From: Gillisella vitis
GTDB taxonomy: Bacteria; Pseudomonadota; Alphaproteobacteria; Rhizobiales; Rhizobiaceae
Assembly (NCBI RefSeq): GCF_021559775.1
Contig: NZ_CP056047.1
Coordinates: 1,240,001-1,304,000 of the forward strand
Reading direction: 5' to 3'
Length of the DNA: 64,000 bases
The notes under the pieces were generated by a model, which saw only the letters and a program-made list of their open reading frames with translations, had not been told where the DNA came from and made no database searches. The position numbers and the translations under genes are program-made. Positions 27,079-36,372 of the stretch are shown piece after piece. Each line of letters begins with the position of its first letter. The stretch's first letter is position 1.

Positions 27079-29022
27079 ATGGTTAACTTTCCAAAGCCGA
27101 TGCAATCGGCTAGGGAACCGGCTAATATTCGGGGACCGACTTCGAATCCCGACCTTGACCTTTCTGAATGGGGAAAGCAGTTGCAGAAACCTTCACTGAA
27201 CCGGGCGCTGATTGCAGTCCTCCTGACCACGTCCACGGTTGTGGCCGCCCTGCCGCAGACGGCGAGCGCCACGACCCTGATGGATCTGCTGCGTGGCAGG
27301 TCGGAGGAACGCCGCCAACCAGCGCCGGCGGAAATCATTCCCCAGGCCCAATTGCGCGATCCAGAGCCGATCCAGAAGGTCGCCGCACCTCGTTATTATG
27401 CCTATAAGGCCGAGAACAAGCGTGCGATCTCCATCAAGGCACCGGACATGCCGATCCCGGTTTTCGGTGAAGACCATGCCCTGGCCGTCGCTCATCTCGC
27501 CATGTCGCAGGTTAAAGTCGAAGCCACGCCCGACGTGGCGCAGGCTGTGGAAAACTATTATAACAACAAGGGCGCGCTGATCTGGGCCAGCGATACCGCC
27601 ATCACCGACAAGGCGAAGTCGGCGGTTGCCGCCCTGGCAACGGCTGATACGGCAGGGCTTGAGCCAGCCGATTATGCGGTGAAAGTGCCTGATGGTCTCG
27701 ATACCATGCCCGAAGACGCCCGCCGCCAGGCGTTGATGGCCTTCGAACTCAACCTTTCGGCCAAGATCCTGACCTATGTTCAGGACACAGTGCGCGGCAG
27801 GCTCGATCCGAACCGTATTTCAGGCTATCACGATTTCAAGCGCAAGACTGTCAATCTCGATCCGGTGCTGGATCTGGTGCGCTCCAGCCCGGATATCGCT
27901 GCCTATCTGCATGGCCGCGATCCGGCCAGCCCGCAATTCCAGGCGCTGAAGGCTGAGCTTGCCAAATTGGTGGCAGAGGCCAATCAGCAGCAGAGCAAGC
28001 CCGTAAAAATCAATCTGACCGGCGTTTTGAAGCCTGGCGGCAGCAATCCTGAGCTTGCCAATATCGTCGAAGGCATCAAGACCTATGGCAGCGACGCGCT
28101 GAAGACCGAGCATGCGCTGACGCTGACCGACTACACTGGCACGCCGGATTACACACCGGAACTGGTGGCGCTGGTCGAGAGCTACCAGAAGGAACGCGGT
28201 CTGAAACCGGATGGCGTCATTGGCCAGGCAACGGTCCGCACCATGGTCGGACATTCGAATGCCGAGAAGATCGAAAAGCTCGTGGTTGCCATGGAGCAAT
28301 TGCGCTGGTTGCCTGCTGATCTGGGGCCGCGCTATGTGTTCATCAACCAGCCTGCTTTCGAGGCCTATTATTTCAACGACCGCCAGCAGCAGATTGCCAT
28401 GAAGGTCGTGGTCGGTGCGCCGCAGCACCAGACCTTCTTCTTCCAGAACATGATCCAGACGGTGGAATTCAACCCTTATTGGGGCGTTCCGCGGTCGATC
28501 ATCGTCAATGAAATGCTGCCGAAGCTGCGCCAGGACCCGAGCTATCTCGATCGTCTCGGCTATGAAGTCAGCTACAAGGGCCGCAAGGTGGCCTCTTCGC
28601 AGGTCGACTGGTACACGACAAGCGATGTCGATGTGCGCCAGCCGCCAAGCAGTGACAATGCGTTGGGCGACCTGAAGATCCTGTTCCCGAATGCCCATGC
28701 GATCTACATGCATGACACACCGGCGAAGAGCTTCTTCAAGCGCGATATGCGCGCGCTCAGCCACGGCTGTGTGCGTCTTGCCGAGCCCCGCGTCATGGCC
28801 GCAGCCGTGATGGGTACGACAGTTGAAGACATCGATGCACAGATTGCTTCCGGCCAGAACCGCGCCGTGCAGGTGCCGCAGAAGTTCCCTGTTTATGTCG
28901 CCTATTTCACTGCCTGGCCGGCTCGATCCGGTGCTGGATCTGGTGCGCTCCAGCCCGGATATCGCTGCCTATCTGCATGGCCGCGATCCGGCCAGCCCGC
29001 AATTCCAGGCGCTGAAGGCTGA
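27079..29022 (+). CDS. L,D-transpeptidase (YcbB/LdtD-like), copy A with replaced C-terminus
   Basis: A cell-wall cross-linking enzyme of the YkuD family in the long YcbB form. An N-terminal signal segment (LNRALIAVLLTTSTVVAALP) precedes an alpha-helical part, a peptidoglycan-binding motif (LVESYQKERGLKPDGVIGQATV) and the YkuD domain with catalytic SHGCVRL near residue 562. As read it has 647 residues, but the last 33 are new, because a 1,066-bp tandem duplication shifts the frame after FTAWP. Without the duplication the gene would encode 648 residues ending at 30091. All catalytic residues remain, so activity is possible. ATG 27079 is used; a TTG at 27181 with GGGGAAAG ahead sits right before the signal peptide and may be the true start. 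Confidence 0.85.
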   Translation: MVNFPKPMQSAREPANIRGPTSNPDLDLSEWGKQLQKPSLNRALIAVLLTTSTVVAALPQTASATTLMDLLRGRSEERRQPAPAEIIPQAQLRDPEPIQKVAAPRYYAYKAENKRAISIKAPDMPIPVFGEDHALAVAHLAMSQVKVEATPDVAQAVENYYNNKGALIWASDTAITDKAKSAVAALATADTAGLEPADYAVKVPDGLDTMPEDARRQALMAFELNLSAKILTYVQDTVRGRLDPNRISGYHDFKRKTVNLDPVLDLVRSSPDIAAYLHGRDPASPQFQALKAELAKLVAEANQQQSKPVKINLTGVLKPGGSNPELANIVEGIKTYGSDALKTEHALTLTDYTGTPDYTPELVALVESYQKERGLKPDGVIGQATVRTMVGHSNAEKIEKLVVAMEQLRWLPADLGPRYVFINQPAFEAYYFNDRQQQIAMKVVVGAPQHQTFFFQNMIQTVEFNPYWGVPRSIIVNEMLPKLRQDPSYLDRLGYEVSYKGRKVASSQVDWYTTSDVDVRQPPSSDNALGDLKILFPNAHAIYMHDTPAKSFFKRDMRALSHGCVRLAEPRVMAAAVMGTTVEDIDAQIASGQNRAVQVPQKFPVYVAYFTAWPARSGAGSGALQPGYRCLSAWPRSGQPAIPGAEG

Positions 29023-29987
29023 GCTTGCCAAATTGGTGGCAGAGGCCAATCAGCAGCAGAGCAAGCCCGTAAAAATCAATCTGACCGGCGTTTTGAAGCC
29101 TGGCGGCAGCAATCCTGAGCTTGCCAATATCGTCGAAGGCATCAAGACCTATGGCAGCGACGCGCTGAAGACCGAGCATGCGCTGACGCTGACCGACTAC
29201 ACTGGCACGCCGGATTACACACCGGAACTGGTGGCGCTGGTCGAGAGCTACCAGAAGGAACGCGGTCTGAAACCGGATGGCGTCATTGGCCAGGCAACGG
29301 TCCGCACCATGGTCGGACATTCGAATGCCGAGAAGATCGAAAAGCTCGTGGTTGCCATGGAGCAATTGCGCTGGTTGCCTGCTGATCTGGGGCCGCGCTA
29401 TGTGTTCATCAACCAGCCTGCTTTCGAGGCCTATTATTTCAACGACCGCCAGCAGCAGATTGCCATGAAGGTCGTGGTCGGTGCGCCGCAGCACCAGACC
29501 TTCTTCTTCCAGAACATGATCCAGACGGTGGAATTCAACCCTTATTGGGGCGTTCCGCGGTCGATCATCGTCAATGAAATGCTGCCGAAGCTGCGCCAGG
29601 ACCCGAGCTATCTCGATCGTCTCGGCTATGAAGTCAGCTACAAGGGCCGCAAGGTGGCCTCTTCGCAGGTCGACTGGTACACGACAAGCGATGTCGATGT
29701 GCGCCAGCCGCCAAGCAGTGACAATGCGTTGGGCGACCTGAAGATCCTGTTCCCGAATGCCCATGCGATCTACATGCATGACACACCGGCGAAGAGCTTC
29801 TTCAAGCGCGATATGCGCGCGCTCAGCCACGGCTGTGTGCGTCTTGCCGAGCCCCGCGTCATGGCCGCAGCCGTGATGGGTACGACAGTTGAAGACATCG
29901 ATGCACAGATTGCTTCCGGCCAGAACCGCGCCGTGCAGGTGCCGCAGAAGTTCCCTGTTTATGTCGCCTATTTCACTGCCTGGCCGG
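27856..29987 (+). repeat. Exact 1,066-bp head-to-tail tandem duplication
   Basis: 27856-28921 and 28922-29987 are the same sequence, with no difference that I can see, abutting without spacer. Left boundary: CTCGATCC follows AAT in copy A and GG in copy B. Right boundary: CTGGCCGG is followed by CTCG after copy A and by ATAAGG after copy B. No microhomology is evident at the junction. The unit length leaves remainder one on division by three, so it breaks the reading frame. Confidence 0.95.
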
Positions 29988-30091
29988 ATAAGGATGGAGT
30001 GGTCCGCTATTACGACGACGTTTATGGCCGCGATGAAGCGACCCGCAAGGCCTTCGACGTGACATCGACCTCTCGCGGCGTGCAGAGCTGA
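28922..30091 (+). pseudogene. L,D-transpeptidase copy B, headless fragment
   Basis: The second copy keeps the original C-terminus (DKDGVVRYYDDVYGRDE...) and the whole catalytic region with SHGCVRL, but lacks the signal peptide, the first 260 residues and any proper start. The open frame extends back to a TTG at 28823, yet those extra codons are copy A read out of frame. It would only be made by re-initiation and would stay in the cytoplasm, so I treat it as non-functional. Confidence 0.8.
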
Positions 30092-30115
30092 TAAGCTGTA
30101 AGCACAGCGTATAAG

Positions 30116-30144
30116 CAAAAGGCCCGGTCGATCCGGGCCTTTTG
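30116..30144. terminator. Terminator between L,D-transpeptidase copy B and gph
   Basis: Perfect 12-bp stem CAAAAGGCCCGG / CCGGGCCTTTTG with a 5-base loop; T-rich on plus, A-rich on the other side, placed between convergent genes so it can serve both. Confidence 0.9.
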
Positions 30145-30156
30145 TGTTTTGGAATT

Positions 30157-30879
30157 TCAGTTGGTCTTGTTGAGGAGCCTGTCGACCAGATCCAAGGTCA
30201 ATTCATTGAAATGTGTAATGATCGCATCGGGATCAAGGTCAGCGACCGGTACGTCCGAGTAGCCGAAAGGCACGGCGATGGATGGGATACCGGCATTGCG
30301 CGCCACCAGAATGTCGTTGCGGCTATCGCCGACCATGATAGCCCGGCGCGGGTCGCCGCCAGCCTTGGCGATGGTGCCGAGCAGATGACCGGCATCGGGC
30401 TTGCGCATCTCGAATGTATCACCGCCGGTAATGGCGGCGAACCGGTCCGTCAGGCTCAAGCCCTCAAGCAATGGCCGGGCAAGGCCCTCCATCTTGTTGG
30501 TGCAGACCGCCAGTCGGTGCCCTGCCTTGTCGAGCCGTTCCAGGGCGTTCAGCAGGCCGGGATAGGGCTGGCTTCTGCCGGGCATATGGTCTTTGTAATG
30601 GTCGATGAACCGTTCAAGCAGGGGCTGGAACGCATCCTCGGAAATCGGCTTGCCGCGCAGGCTGAAGGCCCGCTCGATCATCACCCGCGCACCGTGTCCG
30701 ACCAGATGGCTGAGGTCCTCGGCCACCAGCGGCGCCAGATCGGCAGCGGCGATGGTATAGTTGAGGCTTGCCACGAGGTCCTCGGCCGTATCGATCAGGG
30801 TTCCATCCAGATCGAAGACAATAGTGGCGGGGGCGGCGTTGATTGCTGGGGACACGGGCTGACTTTCCATGATTTGCAC
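30157..30879 (-). CDS. gph: Phosphoglycolate phosphatase
   Basis: A 240-residue HAD-superfamily phosphatase, which removes 2-phosphoglycolate made by Rubisco side reaction or DNA repair. Motif I FDLDGTLIDTAEDL (nucleophile Asp), motif II CTNKMEG and motif III with MVGDSRNDILVARNAGIP are all present, and the cap domain lies between I and II. The GTG 30879 with AAGG seven bases ahead is preferred; ATG 30870 is possible. HAD phosphatases are hard to separate by substrate, so the name is the best fit only. Convergent with the transpeptidase gene. Confidence 0.88.
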   Translation of the reverse strand: MQIMESQPVSPAINAAPATIVFDLDGTLIDTAEDLVASLNYTIAAADLAPLVAEDLSHLVGHGARVMIERAFSLRGKPISEDAFQPLLERFIDHYKDHMPGRSQPYPGLLNALERLDKAGHRLAVCTNKMEGLARPLLEGLSLTDRFAAITGGDTFEMRKPDAGHLLGTIAKAGGDPRRAIMVGDSRNDILVARNAGIPSIAVPFGYSDVPVADLDPDAIITHFNELTLDLVDRLLNKTN

Positions 30880-31091
30880 TTTAAAGCCTTGGGTTTCGGG
30901 GGGCAGGGCTAAGGTTTTTCAGGGCGGAATGCAAGATTGGACGGCGTCGAAAGGGGCTTTCGTTTGGCTTGCGACCCGTGTAAACAGCGAGAACTTTCTG
31001 CGGAATGCTTGGCAAACCGACAAGGTTTGCTTCATTGACCAGTAGTTTCGAAAGGCCTTGGCCGAGTGTTGCAAGAGGAGTTGCGGGCAGC

Positions 31092-31790
31092 ATGGACGTT
31101 CGTCAAATGAAGATCAAAGCCGCGGAACTGGCTTTGTCTTATGTCGAAAATGGGATGCGGCTTGGCATCGGCACCGGTTCGACCGCAGAGGAGTTCGTGC
31201 GGTTGCTGGCTGAAAAGGTCGCCGACGGTTTCAAGGTTCAAGGCGTGCCAACGTCGGAGCGCACCGCAAGGCTTTGCCTGGAACTGGGCGTGCCGCTGAT
31301 GTCGCTCGATGAATTGCCGGAACTGGACCTAACCGTCGATGGCGCCGATGAGCTTGATCGTCACCTGACCCTGATCAAGGGCGGTGGCGGTGCGCTGCTG
31401 CGCGAAAAGATCGTTGCTGCCGCCTCGTCGCGGGTGATCGTCATTGCCGACGAAACAAAGCTGGTGGAGACGCTCGGCGCTTATCCGCTGCCCATCGAGA
31501 TCAATGGATTCGGTGGCATTGCAACCCGGATCTCCATCGAAAAGGCTGCCGCCAAACTGGGCCTGTCGGGGACGATTGGCCTGCGCATGTCTGGTGACGA
31601 TCTGTTTATGACAGATGGTGGGCATTATATTCTCGATGCTTCTTTTGGCCGCATTCCTGATGCAGTGGCCCTTTCTCAGGCATTGCATGCTATACCCGGG
31701 GTGGTGGAGCACGGTCTGTTCATCGGCATGGCATCGCTGGCCGTCGTTGCTGGCTCTGATGGTGCGCGGGTGATCGAGCCTGTGGCGTGA
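31092..31790 (+). CDS. rpiA: Ribose-5-phosphate isomerase A
   Basis: A 232-residue pentose-phosphate enzyme interconverting ribose-5-phosphate and ribulose-5-phosphate. Family motifs: [11 protein letters not shown] near residue 28, DGADELD about residue 83, [11 protein letters not shown] about residue 95, and GTIGLR further on. The phosphate-binding and catalytic residues all appear in place. ATG 31092 is chosen, with GAGGAG about 11 bases ahead; the longer open frame starts upstream without support. Divergent from gph. Confidence 0.96.
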   Translation: MDVRQMKIKAAELALSYVENGMRLGIGTGSTAEEFVRLLAEKVADGFKVQGVPTSERTARLCLELGVPLMSLDELPELDLTVDGADELDRHLTLIKGGGGALLREKIVAAASSRVIVIADETKLVETLGAYPLPIEINGFGGIATRISIEKAAAKLGLSGTIGLRMSGDDLFMTDGGHYILDASFGRIPDAVALSQALHAIPGVVEHGLFIGMASLAVVAGSDGARVIEPVA

Positions 31791-31929
31791 TTGATACGGC
31801 GTGATAGCCGGATGGTCATGGTCTGGCGCAAGTTCACGTCCCGGCCATGTGCATCGATAATACCAATATGACAATTCAGCGCTGCCGTTGGAGGCGAGCG
31901 CTGGGGACACAAACAGGAGCATGAGTTTT

Positions 31930-32523
31930 ATGAGCAAATATCAGGGTCTCGGTCGCCTTAATCTCGGTCACATGGTTGCCGGTGCGGTTATCGCAGCTTC
32001 GCTTCTGGCTGGTCCGGCCGCTCGCGCGCAGGATGTGACGGATGCGCAGATCGATACTGCCCGTCAGGCCATCACGGCGCTGGGCGTTACCAATGTATTC
32101 GACAATATCCTGCCGAATGTCGCCGCTCGGTTGAAGGCACAGCTCATCCAGGCTTATCCTAACCTTGAAGACCAGATCGACAAGACTGTTGACCAGCAGG
32201 CCATCGCGTTGGCTGCCCGCCGTGGCGATCTCGAAAAGGAAGCGGCAACGGTTTATGCCAAGTCGTTTACTCAGGAAGAGTTGAAGCAGATTGCGGCCTT
32301 CTTCTCCAGCCCGGCTGGCAAGAAGCTGATCAAGGACCAGCCGGTCGCCAATCGTGAGCTTGGCAAGTCCGCCGATATCTGGGCTGCCGGTGTGGCGCGT
32401 GATCTCGAAAAGAACACCAATGATGCACTGGTCAAGGTGGCCGGTGCACAGTTGAAGGCGCAGATGCCGGCTTCCGAACCGGCTCCGGCCCCGGCTGCTC
32501 CAGCACCCGCCCCGAAGCCTTGA
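31930..32523 (+). CDS. Secreted DUF2059-domain protein
   Basis: A 197-residue exported protein. The signal peptide (LNLGHMVAGAVIAASLLAGPAARA) ends near residue 34. The DUF2059 core is FTQEELKQIAAFFSSPAGKKLI, a helical pair common in periplasmic proteins of rhizobia. The C-terminus is a Pro/Ala-rich tail (PAPAPAAPAPAPKP). Function unknown; similar proteins are thought to act in the envelope. AGGAG precedes ATG 31930 by ten bases; ATG 31921 is too close to it. Confidence 0.86.
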   Translation: MSKYQGLGRLNLGHMVAGAVIAASLLAGPAARAQDVTDAQIDTARQAITALGVTNVFDNILPNVAARLKAQLIQAYPNLEDQIDKTVDQQAIALAARRGDLEKEAATVYAKSFTQEELKQIAAFFSSPAGKKLIKDQPVANRELGKSADIWAAGVARDLEKNTNDALVKVAGAQLKAQMPASEPAPAPAAPAPAPKP

Positions 32524-32544
32524 TCTGATAATACCGATTGAAGA

Positions 32545-32572
32545 AAAGCCCGGACTTGGTTCCGGGCTTTAT
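32545..32572 (+). terminator. Terminator of the DUF2059 gene
   Basis: A 10-bp stem AAAGCCCGGA / TCCGGGCTTT with a 6-base loop and a short T tail, 21 bases past the stop. Confidence 0.88.
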
Positions 32573-32750
32573 CGTTGGGCCGGTCGGGAATGATCCAGCG
32601 GCATTCCGTTGTTGTTGTTATTATCCATTCCCATATAGGGGATGGATGATTTTATGGTTTTTGGCCAGCGGTCATCATTGTTCGCCAGTCCGGCCGATCT
32701 ACTGAAATTTTCGAGGGACGCTTTGGCCGTCCGTCTTGCGGGAGTTTTCC

Positions 32751-34139
32751 ATGTCATCATTCGATTATGATCTGTTCGTCATCGGCGGCGGCTCCGGCGG
32801 CGTGCGCAGCGCCCGGCTTGCGGCCTCCATGGGCAAGCGGGTGGCGATTGCCGAGGAATACCGGTTTGGCGGCACCTGCGTCATCAGGGGCTGCGTGCCG
32901 AAAAAGCTGTTCGTCTATGCATCGCAGTTCCACGAGCATTTCGAGGATGCGGCGGGATTTGGCTGGACGGTCGGTGAAAGCCATTTCGACTGGAAGAAGC
33001 TGATCGCGGCCAAGGACCAGGAAATCGAACGTCTGGAAGGCCTGTACAGGAAGGGTCTCAACAGCGCCGGTGCGGAATTGATCGAGAGCCGGGCGGAGCT
33101 GACTGGCCCCAATCGCGTCCGTCTGCTGGCGACCGGACGGGAAGTGACGGCCGAACGGATCATCATAGCGGTCGGCGGCTCTGCCAATGCGCATGCCTCC
33201 TTGCCGGGGCATGAGCTGTGCATCACCTCCAATGAAGCCTTCCATCTGGAGGCGTTGCCCCGCTCGATCGTGATTGCCGGTGGCGGTTATATCGCTGTGG
33301 AATTTGCCAATATCTTCCATGGTCTCGGCGTCGATACGACGCTGATCTATCGTGGCAAGGAAATTCTGTCGCGCTTCGACCAGGATATCCGCCGTGGCCT
33401 GCACCAGGCCATGGAAGCCAAGGGCATTCGTATTCTCTGCACGGATGTGATCGAGGACGTCGAGAAGATGGCCGCAGGTGGCCTTTCTGTCCGCACCCGC
33501 AATAATGGGGTGATTTCTGCTGAAACGGTCATGCTGGCTTTGGGCCGCGATCCCTATACCAAGGGCCTCGGTCTCGAGACGGCGGGTGTTGCTGTCAATG
33601 AGCGCGGTGCCATCATCGTCGATCAATACTCACGCACCAACGTGCCGGGCATTTTTGCATTGGGTGACGTGACGGACCGGGTGCAGTTGACACCGGTGGC
33701 GATCCATGAGGCCATGTGTTTCATCGAGACGGAATACAAAAACAATCCGACCTCGCCGGATCATGATCTGATCGCCACGGCGGTCTTTTCGCAGCCGGAA
33801 ATAGGCACGGTCGGCATGACCGAGGAAGAGGCGGCCCGCACGTTCCCGGAAATCGAGATCTACAAGGCCGAATTCCGGCCGATGAAGGCCACCCTGTCGG
33901 GACGCACCGAAAAAGTGATCATGAAGCTGGTCGTCAATGCGGCTGACCGAAAAGTGGTCGGCGCCCATATTCTGGGTCATGACGCTGGTGAAATGGCGCA
34001 ATTGCTTGGCATTACCCTCAAGGCGGGCTGCACCAAGGACGATTTTGATCGCACGATGGCCGTGCATCCGACCGCGTCCGAGGAGCTGGTCACCATGTAT
34101 AACCCGAGTTACCGGGTCAGAAATGGCGAGCGGGTTTAA
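32751..34139 (+). CDS. gor: Glutathione-disulphide reductase
   Basis: A 462-residue flavoprotein that reduces oxidised glutathione with NADPH. FAD site GGGSGGVRSARLA; redox-active pair in GGTCVIRGCVPKKL; second Rossmann site GGGYIAVEFANIFHGLG; C-terminal interface HPTASEEL with the catalytic His of the partner chain. The motif CVIRGC differs by Ile from the standard CVNVGC-type spacing used by most Gor proteins, but it is standard in the alphaproteobacterial subgroup. ATG 32751 has GGGAG seven bases ahead. Confidence 0.94.
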   Translation: MSSFDYDLFVIGGGSGGVRSARLAASMGKRVAIAEEYRFGGTCVIRGCVPKKLFVYASQFHEHFEDAAGFGWTVGESHFDWKKLIAAKDQEIERLEGLYRKGLNSAGAELIESRAELTGPNRVRLLATGREVTAERIIIAVGGSANAHASLPGHELCITSNEAFHLEALPRSIVIAGGGYIAVEFANIFHGLGVDTTLIYRGKEILSRFDQDIRRGLHQAMEAKGIRILCTDVIEDVEKMAAGGLSVRTRNNGVISAETVMLALGRDPYTKGLGLETAGVAVNERGAIIVDQYSRTNVPGIFALGDVTDRVQLTPVAIHEAMCFIETEYKNNPTSPDHDLIATAVFSQPEIGTVGMTEEEAARTFPEIEIYKAEFRPMKATLSGRTEKVIMKLVVNAADRKVVGAHILGHDAGEMAQLLGITLKAGCTKDDFDRTMAVHPTASEELVTMYNPSYRVRNGERV

Positions 34140-34335
34140 AAATCATCAATCCCCCTTAAGATACAGGGAGGCAGGTTACTGCTTCCCTGTTGTCCAAAAT
34201 CCTTGCAGGATGGTTTTCACCTATGGAAGGCCGATTTGACAGCAAGGTATTGCTTTTCAAGCTTCCATTAAGCGTTTATAAGCCGCCAATCCGAGCGGCC
34301 CGCAGGCATGGCCGCGTTTTGTTTAGGTGAAGACG

Positions 34336-35712
34336 ATGGCGCAGAATTGGACCCCGACAAGCTGGAGGCAGAAGCCGATCAAGCAGGCTCCGGCCTATCC
34401 GGACCAGGCCGCATTGGCCGCAGCAGAGAAAAAGCTGGCCACTTATCCGCCGCTGGTCTTTGCTGGTGAGGCGCGCCGGTTGAAAAAGGCACTTGCCAAT
34501 GTGGCTGATGGCAACGGCTTCCTGCTTCAGGGCGGCGATTGTGCCGAAAGCTTTGCCGAACACGGCGCCGACACAATCCGCGACTTCTTCCGCGCCTTCC
34601 TGCAGATGGCTGTCGTCCTGACCTTTGGTGCCCAGCTTCCGGTCGTCAAGGTCGGCCGCATCGCTGGCCAGTTCGCCAAGCCGCGCTCGTCGGATTTCGA
34701 GCGTCAGGGCGATGTCGAGTTGCCGAGCTACCGTGGCGATATCATCAATGGCATCGATTTCACCGAAGAGTCTCGCGTTCCCGATCCGCATCGTCAGTTG
34801 ATGGCCTATCGCCAGTCAGCCGCGACGCTGAACCTGCTGCGCGCTTTCGCCATGGGTGGCTATGCCAATCTCGAAAACGTTCATCAATGGATGCTGGGCT
34901 TCGTCAAGGACAGCCCGCAGGCAGAGCGTTACCGCAAGCTTGCCGACCGGATTTCCGAGACCATGGATTTCATGAAGGCGGTCGGCATCACGGCGGAAAC
35001 CAATGCCAGCCTGCGCGAAACCGATTTCTTCACCAGCCATGAAGCGCTGCTTCTCGGCTATGAAGAGGCGCTGACCCGAGTCGATTCGACATCTGGCGAT
35101 CATTACGCCACATCAGGCCACATGATCTGGATTGGCGACCGTACCCGTCAGGCCGATCATGCCCATATCGAATATTGCCGCGGCATTAAGAACCCGCTGG
35201 GTCTCAAATGCGGCCCGTCGCTTCAGGCTGACGATCTTCTCAACCTGATCGACATTCTAAATCCGCAGAATGAAGCGGGTCGTCTGACGTTAATCTGCCG
35301 CTTCGGCCACGACAAGGTTGCCGACCATCTGCCGCGCCTGATCCGCGCGGTGGAGCGGGAAGGGCGCAAGGTCGTATGGTCCTGCGATCCGATGCATGGC
35401 AACACCATCACGCTCAATCACTACAAGACCCGGCCCTTTGACCGGATCCTGTCGGAAGTGGAAAGCTTCTTCCAGATACACCGGGCCGAAGGCTCGCATC
35501 CAGGCGGCATCCATATCGAGATGACCGGCAACGACGTGACCGAATGCACCGGTGGCGCACGCGCCGTTTCCGCTGAAGATTTGCAGGATCGCTACCATAC
35601 CCATTGCGACCCGCGTCTCAATGCGGACCAGGCGCTGGAACTGGCCTTCCTTCTGGCCGAGCGCATGAAGGGCGGACGAGACGAGAAGCGGCTGAGATCA
35701 ATCGGGGCCTGA
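34336..35712 (+). CDS. Class II (plant-type) DAHP synthase
   Basis: A 458-residue 3-deoxy-7-phosphoheptulonate synthase, the first enzyme of the aromatic amino-acid pathway, joining erythrose-4-phosphate and phosphoenolpyruvate. The class II hallmarks are present: WTPTSWR N-terminus, GGDCAESF (metal Cys), [15 protein letters not shown]-like [15 protein letters not shown], and ECTGGAR. Length fits. AGGTGA precedes ATG 34336; GTG 34327 is an alternative. It stands alone on the plus strand and ends at a complex hairpin. Confidence 0.95.
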   Translation: MAQNWTPTSWRQKPIKQAPAYPDQAALAAAEKKLATYPPLVFAGEARRLKKALANVADGNGFLLQGGDCAESFAEHGADTIRDFFRAFLQMAVVLTFGAQLPVVKVGRIAGQFAKPRSSDFERQGDVELPSYRGDIINGIDFTEESRVPDPHRQLMAYRQSAATLNLLRAFAMGGYANLENVHQWMLGFVKDSPQAERYRKLADRISETMDFMKAVGITAETNASLRETDFFTSHEALLLGYEEALTRVDSTSGDHYATSGHMIWIGDRTRQADHAHIEYCRGIKNPLGLKCGPSLQADDLLNLIDILNPQNEAGRLTLICRFGHDKVADHLPRLIRAVEREGRKVVWSCDPMHGNTITLNHYKTRPFDRILSEVESFFQIHRAEGSHPGGIHIEMTGNDVTECTGGARAVSAEDLQDRYHTHCDPRLNADQALELAFLLAERMKGGRDEKRLRSIGA

Positions 35713-35735
35713 TCGTTTAGGCTCAAACCAAAAAC

Positions 35736-35808
35736 CCGTCACGGCATGAACTGCCCCCGAAAGTTGGACATCAACCTTTCCGGGGCAGTTCACGGAGTGA
35801 CGGTTTTT
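35736..35808. terminator. Compound terminator after the DAHP synthase gene
   Basis: The outer 7-bp stem CCGTCAC (35736-35742) / GTGACGG (35797-35803) is followed by a run of T (35804-35809) and encloses a 46-base near-palindrome. The outer stem plus T-tract is a normal terminator outline; the inserted arms lengthen it greatly. It sits between convergent genes. Confidence 0.85.
35747..35792. mobile_element. Back-to-back IS3-like end arms (possible insertion remnant)
   Basis: The arm TGAACTGCCCCCGAAAGTTG (35747-35766) and its near inverse CAACCTTTCCGGGGCAGTTC A (35772-35792, 21 bases) face each other around GACAT. The outer bases TG...CA and the internal AGTTGGACA resemble termini of IS3-family elements. 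No transposase code lies between, so this would be only two ends, or a hairpin that merely looks like them. Confidence 0.4.
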
Positions 35809-35865
35809 TATTGACCGAAGAGAGCCGAGCAGTCGCCGTTGGGATTAACGGCAAAAGCTTGCCCG

Positions 35866-36372
35866 TCAGGATAGTTGGGTTTCGCCGATCTGGCAGAGGA
35901 TGTGCTCTCTCTCGAAGGCGATATGGCGTCGCAGCCCTTCAAAGAAGCCCCGCAGCATGTAGCCCACGGCCTCCATGTTGACTTCGCGACCGCTGCCGAG
36001 TTTGAGCAGGGCATCCGTCAGTTCCTCGGCAAAACACTCATCTTCGCAATGCTCGAAGCGCAACCGGTTCAGCGTCTCGTGCATGCCGCTGCCGCTGCGC
36101 GTCGATGTTTCGAGCCAGGGAAACAGGATGCTTTCCTCATAGTGATGGACGCCCTTGATGAGCGGGGTCAGCGCCTTGGCCGCGTAGATGCATTTCTGCC
36201 GGTTGATAGTGTTCGGCAGCGAATCGGCGATCTCTTCCAGCTCGGCGCATAGCGCCATTTGCTCCCCATGGGCATGATGCAGCCATTCCAGACTGGTCTC
36301 ACATGGCGGCAAAGCAAGGGGCCGAGCGTCTCTGGTTTTCGGAAAGCCCGTCTTGTCCAAATTGCTCTGCAT
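35866..36372 (-). CDS. Hemerythrin-like HHE-domain protein
   Basis: A 168-residue helical protein with the hemerythrin/HHE cation-binding pattern: LEWLHHAHGEQM, IKGVHHYEESILFPWLE, RFEHCEDECFAEEL and FEGLRRHIAFEREHIL. Such proteins bind a di-iron centre and are linked to oxygen or nitric-oxide sensing and iron-sulphur repair. The start ATG 36372 has a near-perfect AAGGAG seven bases ahead. It lies upstream of and divergent from the high-affinity oxidase operon, a location that fits microaerobic use, though no FNR box lies near its own start. Confidence 0.88.
   Translation of the reverse strand: MQSNLDKTGFPKTRDARPLALPPCETSLEWLHHAHGEQMALCAELEEIADSLPNTINRQKCIYAAKALTPLIKGVHHYEESILFPWLETSTRSGSGMHETLNRLRFEHCEDECFAEELTDALLKLGSGREVNMEAVGYMLRGFFEGLRRHIAFEREHILCQIGETQLS

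Noticed and set aside
28823..28921. N-terminal extension of the second transpeptidase frame
   Set aside because: These codons are copy A read in the wrong frame; they do not give a real start for copy B.
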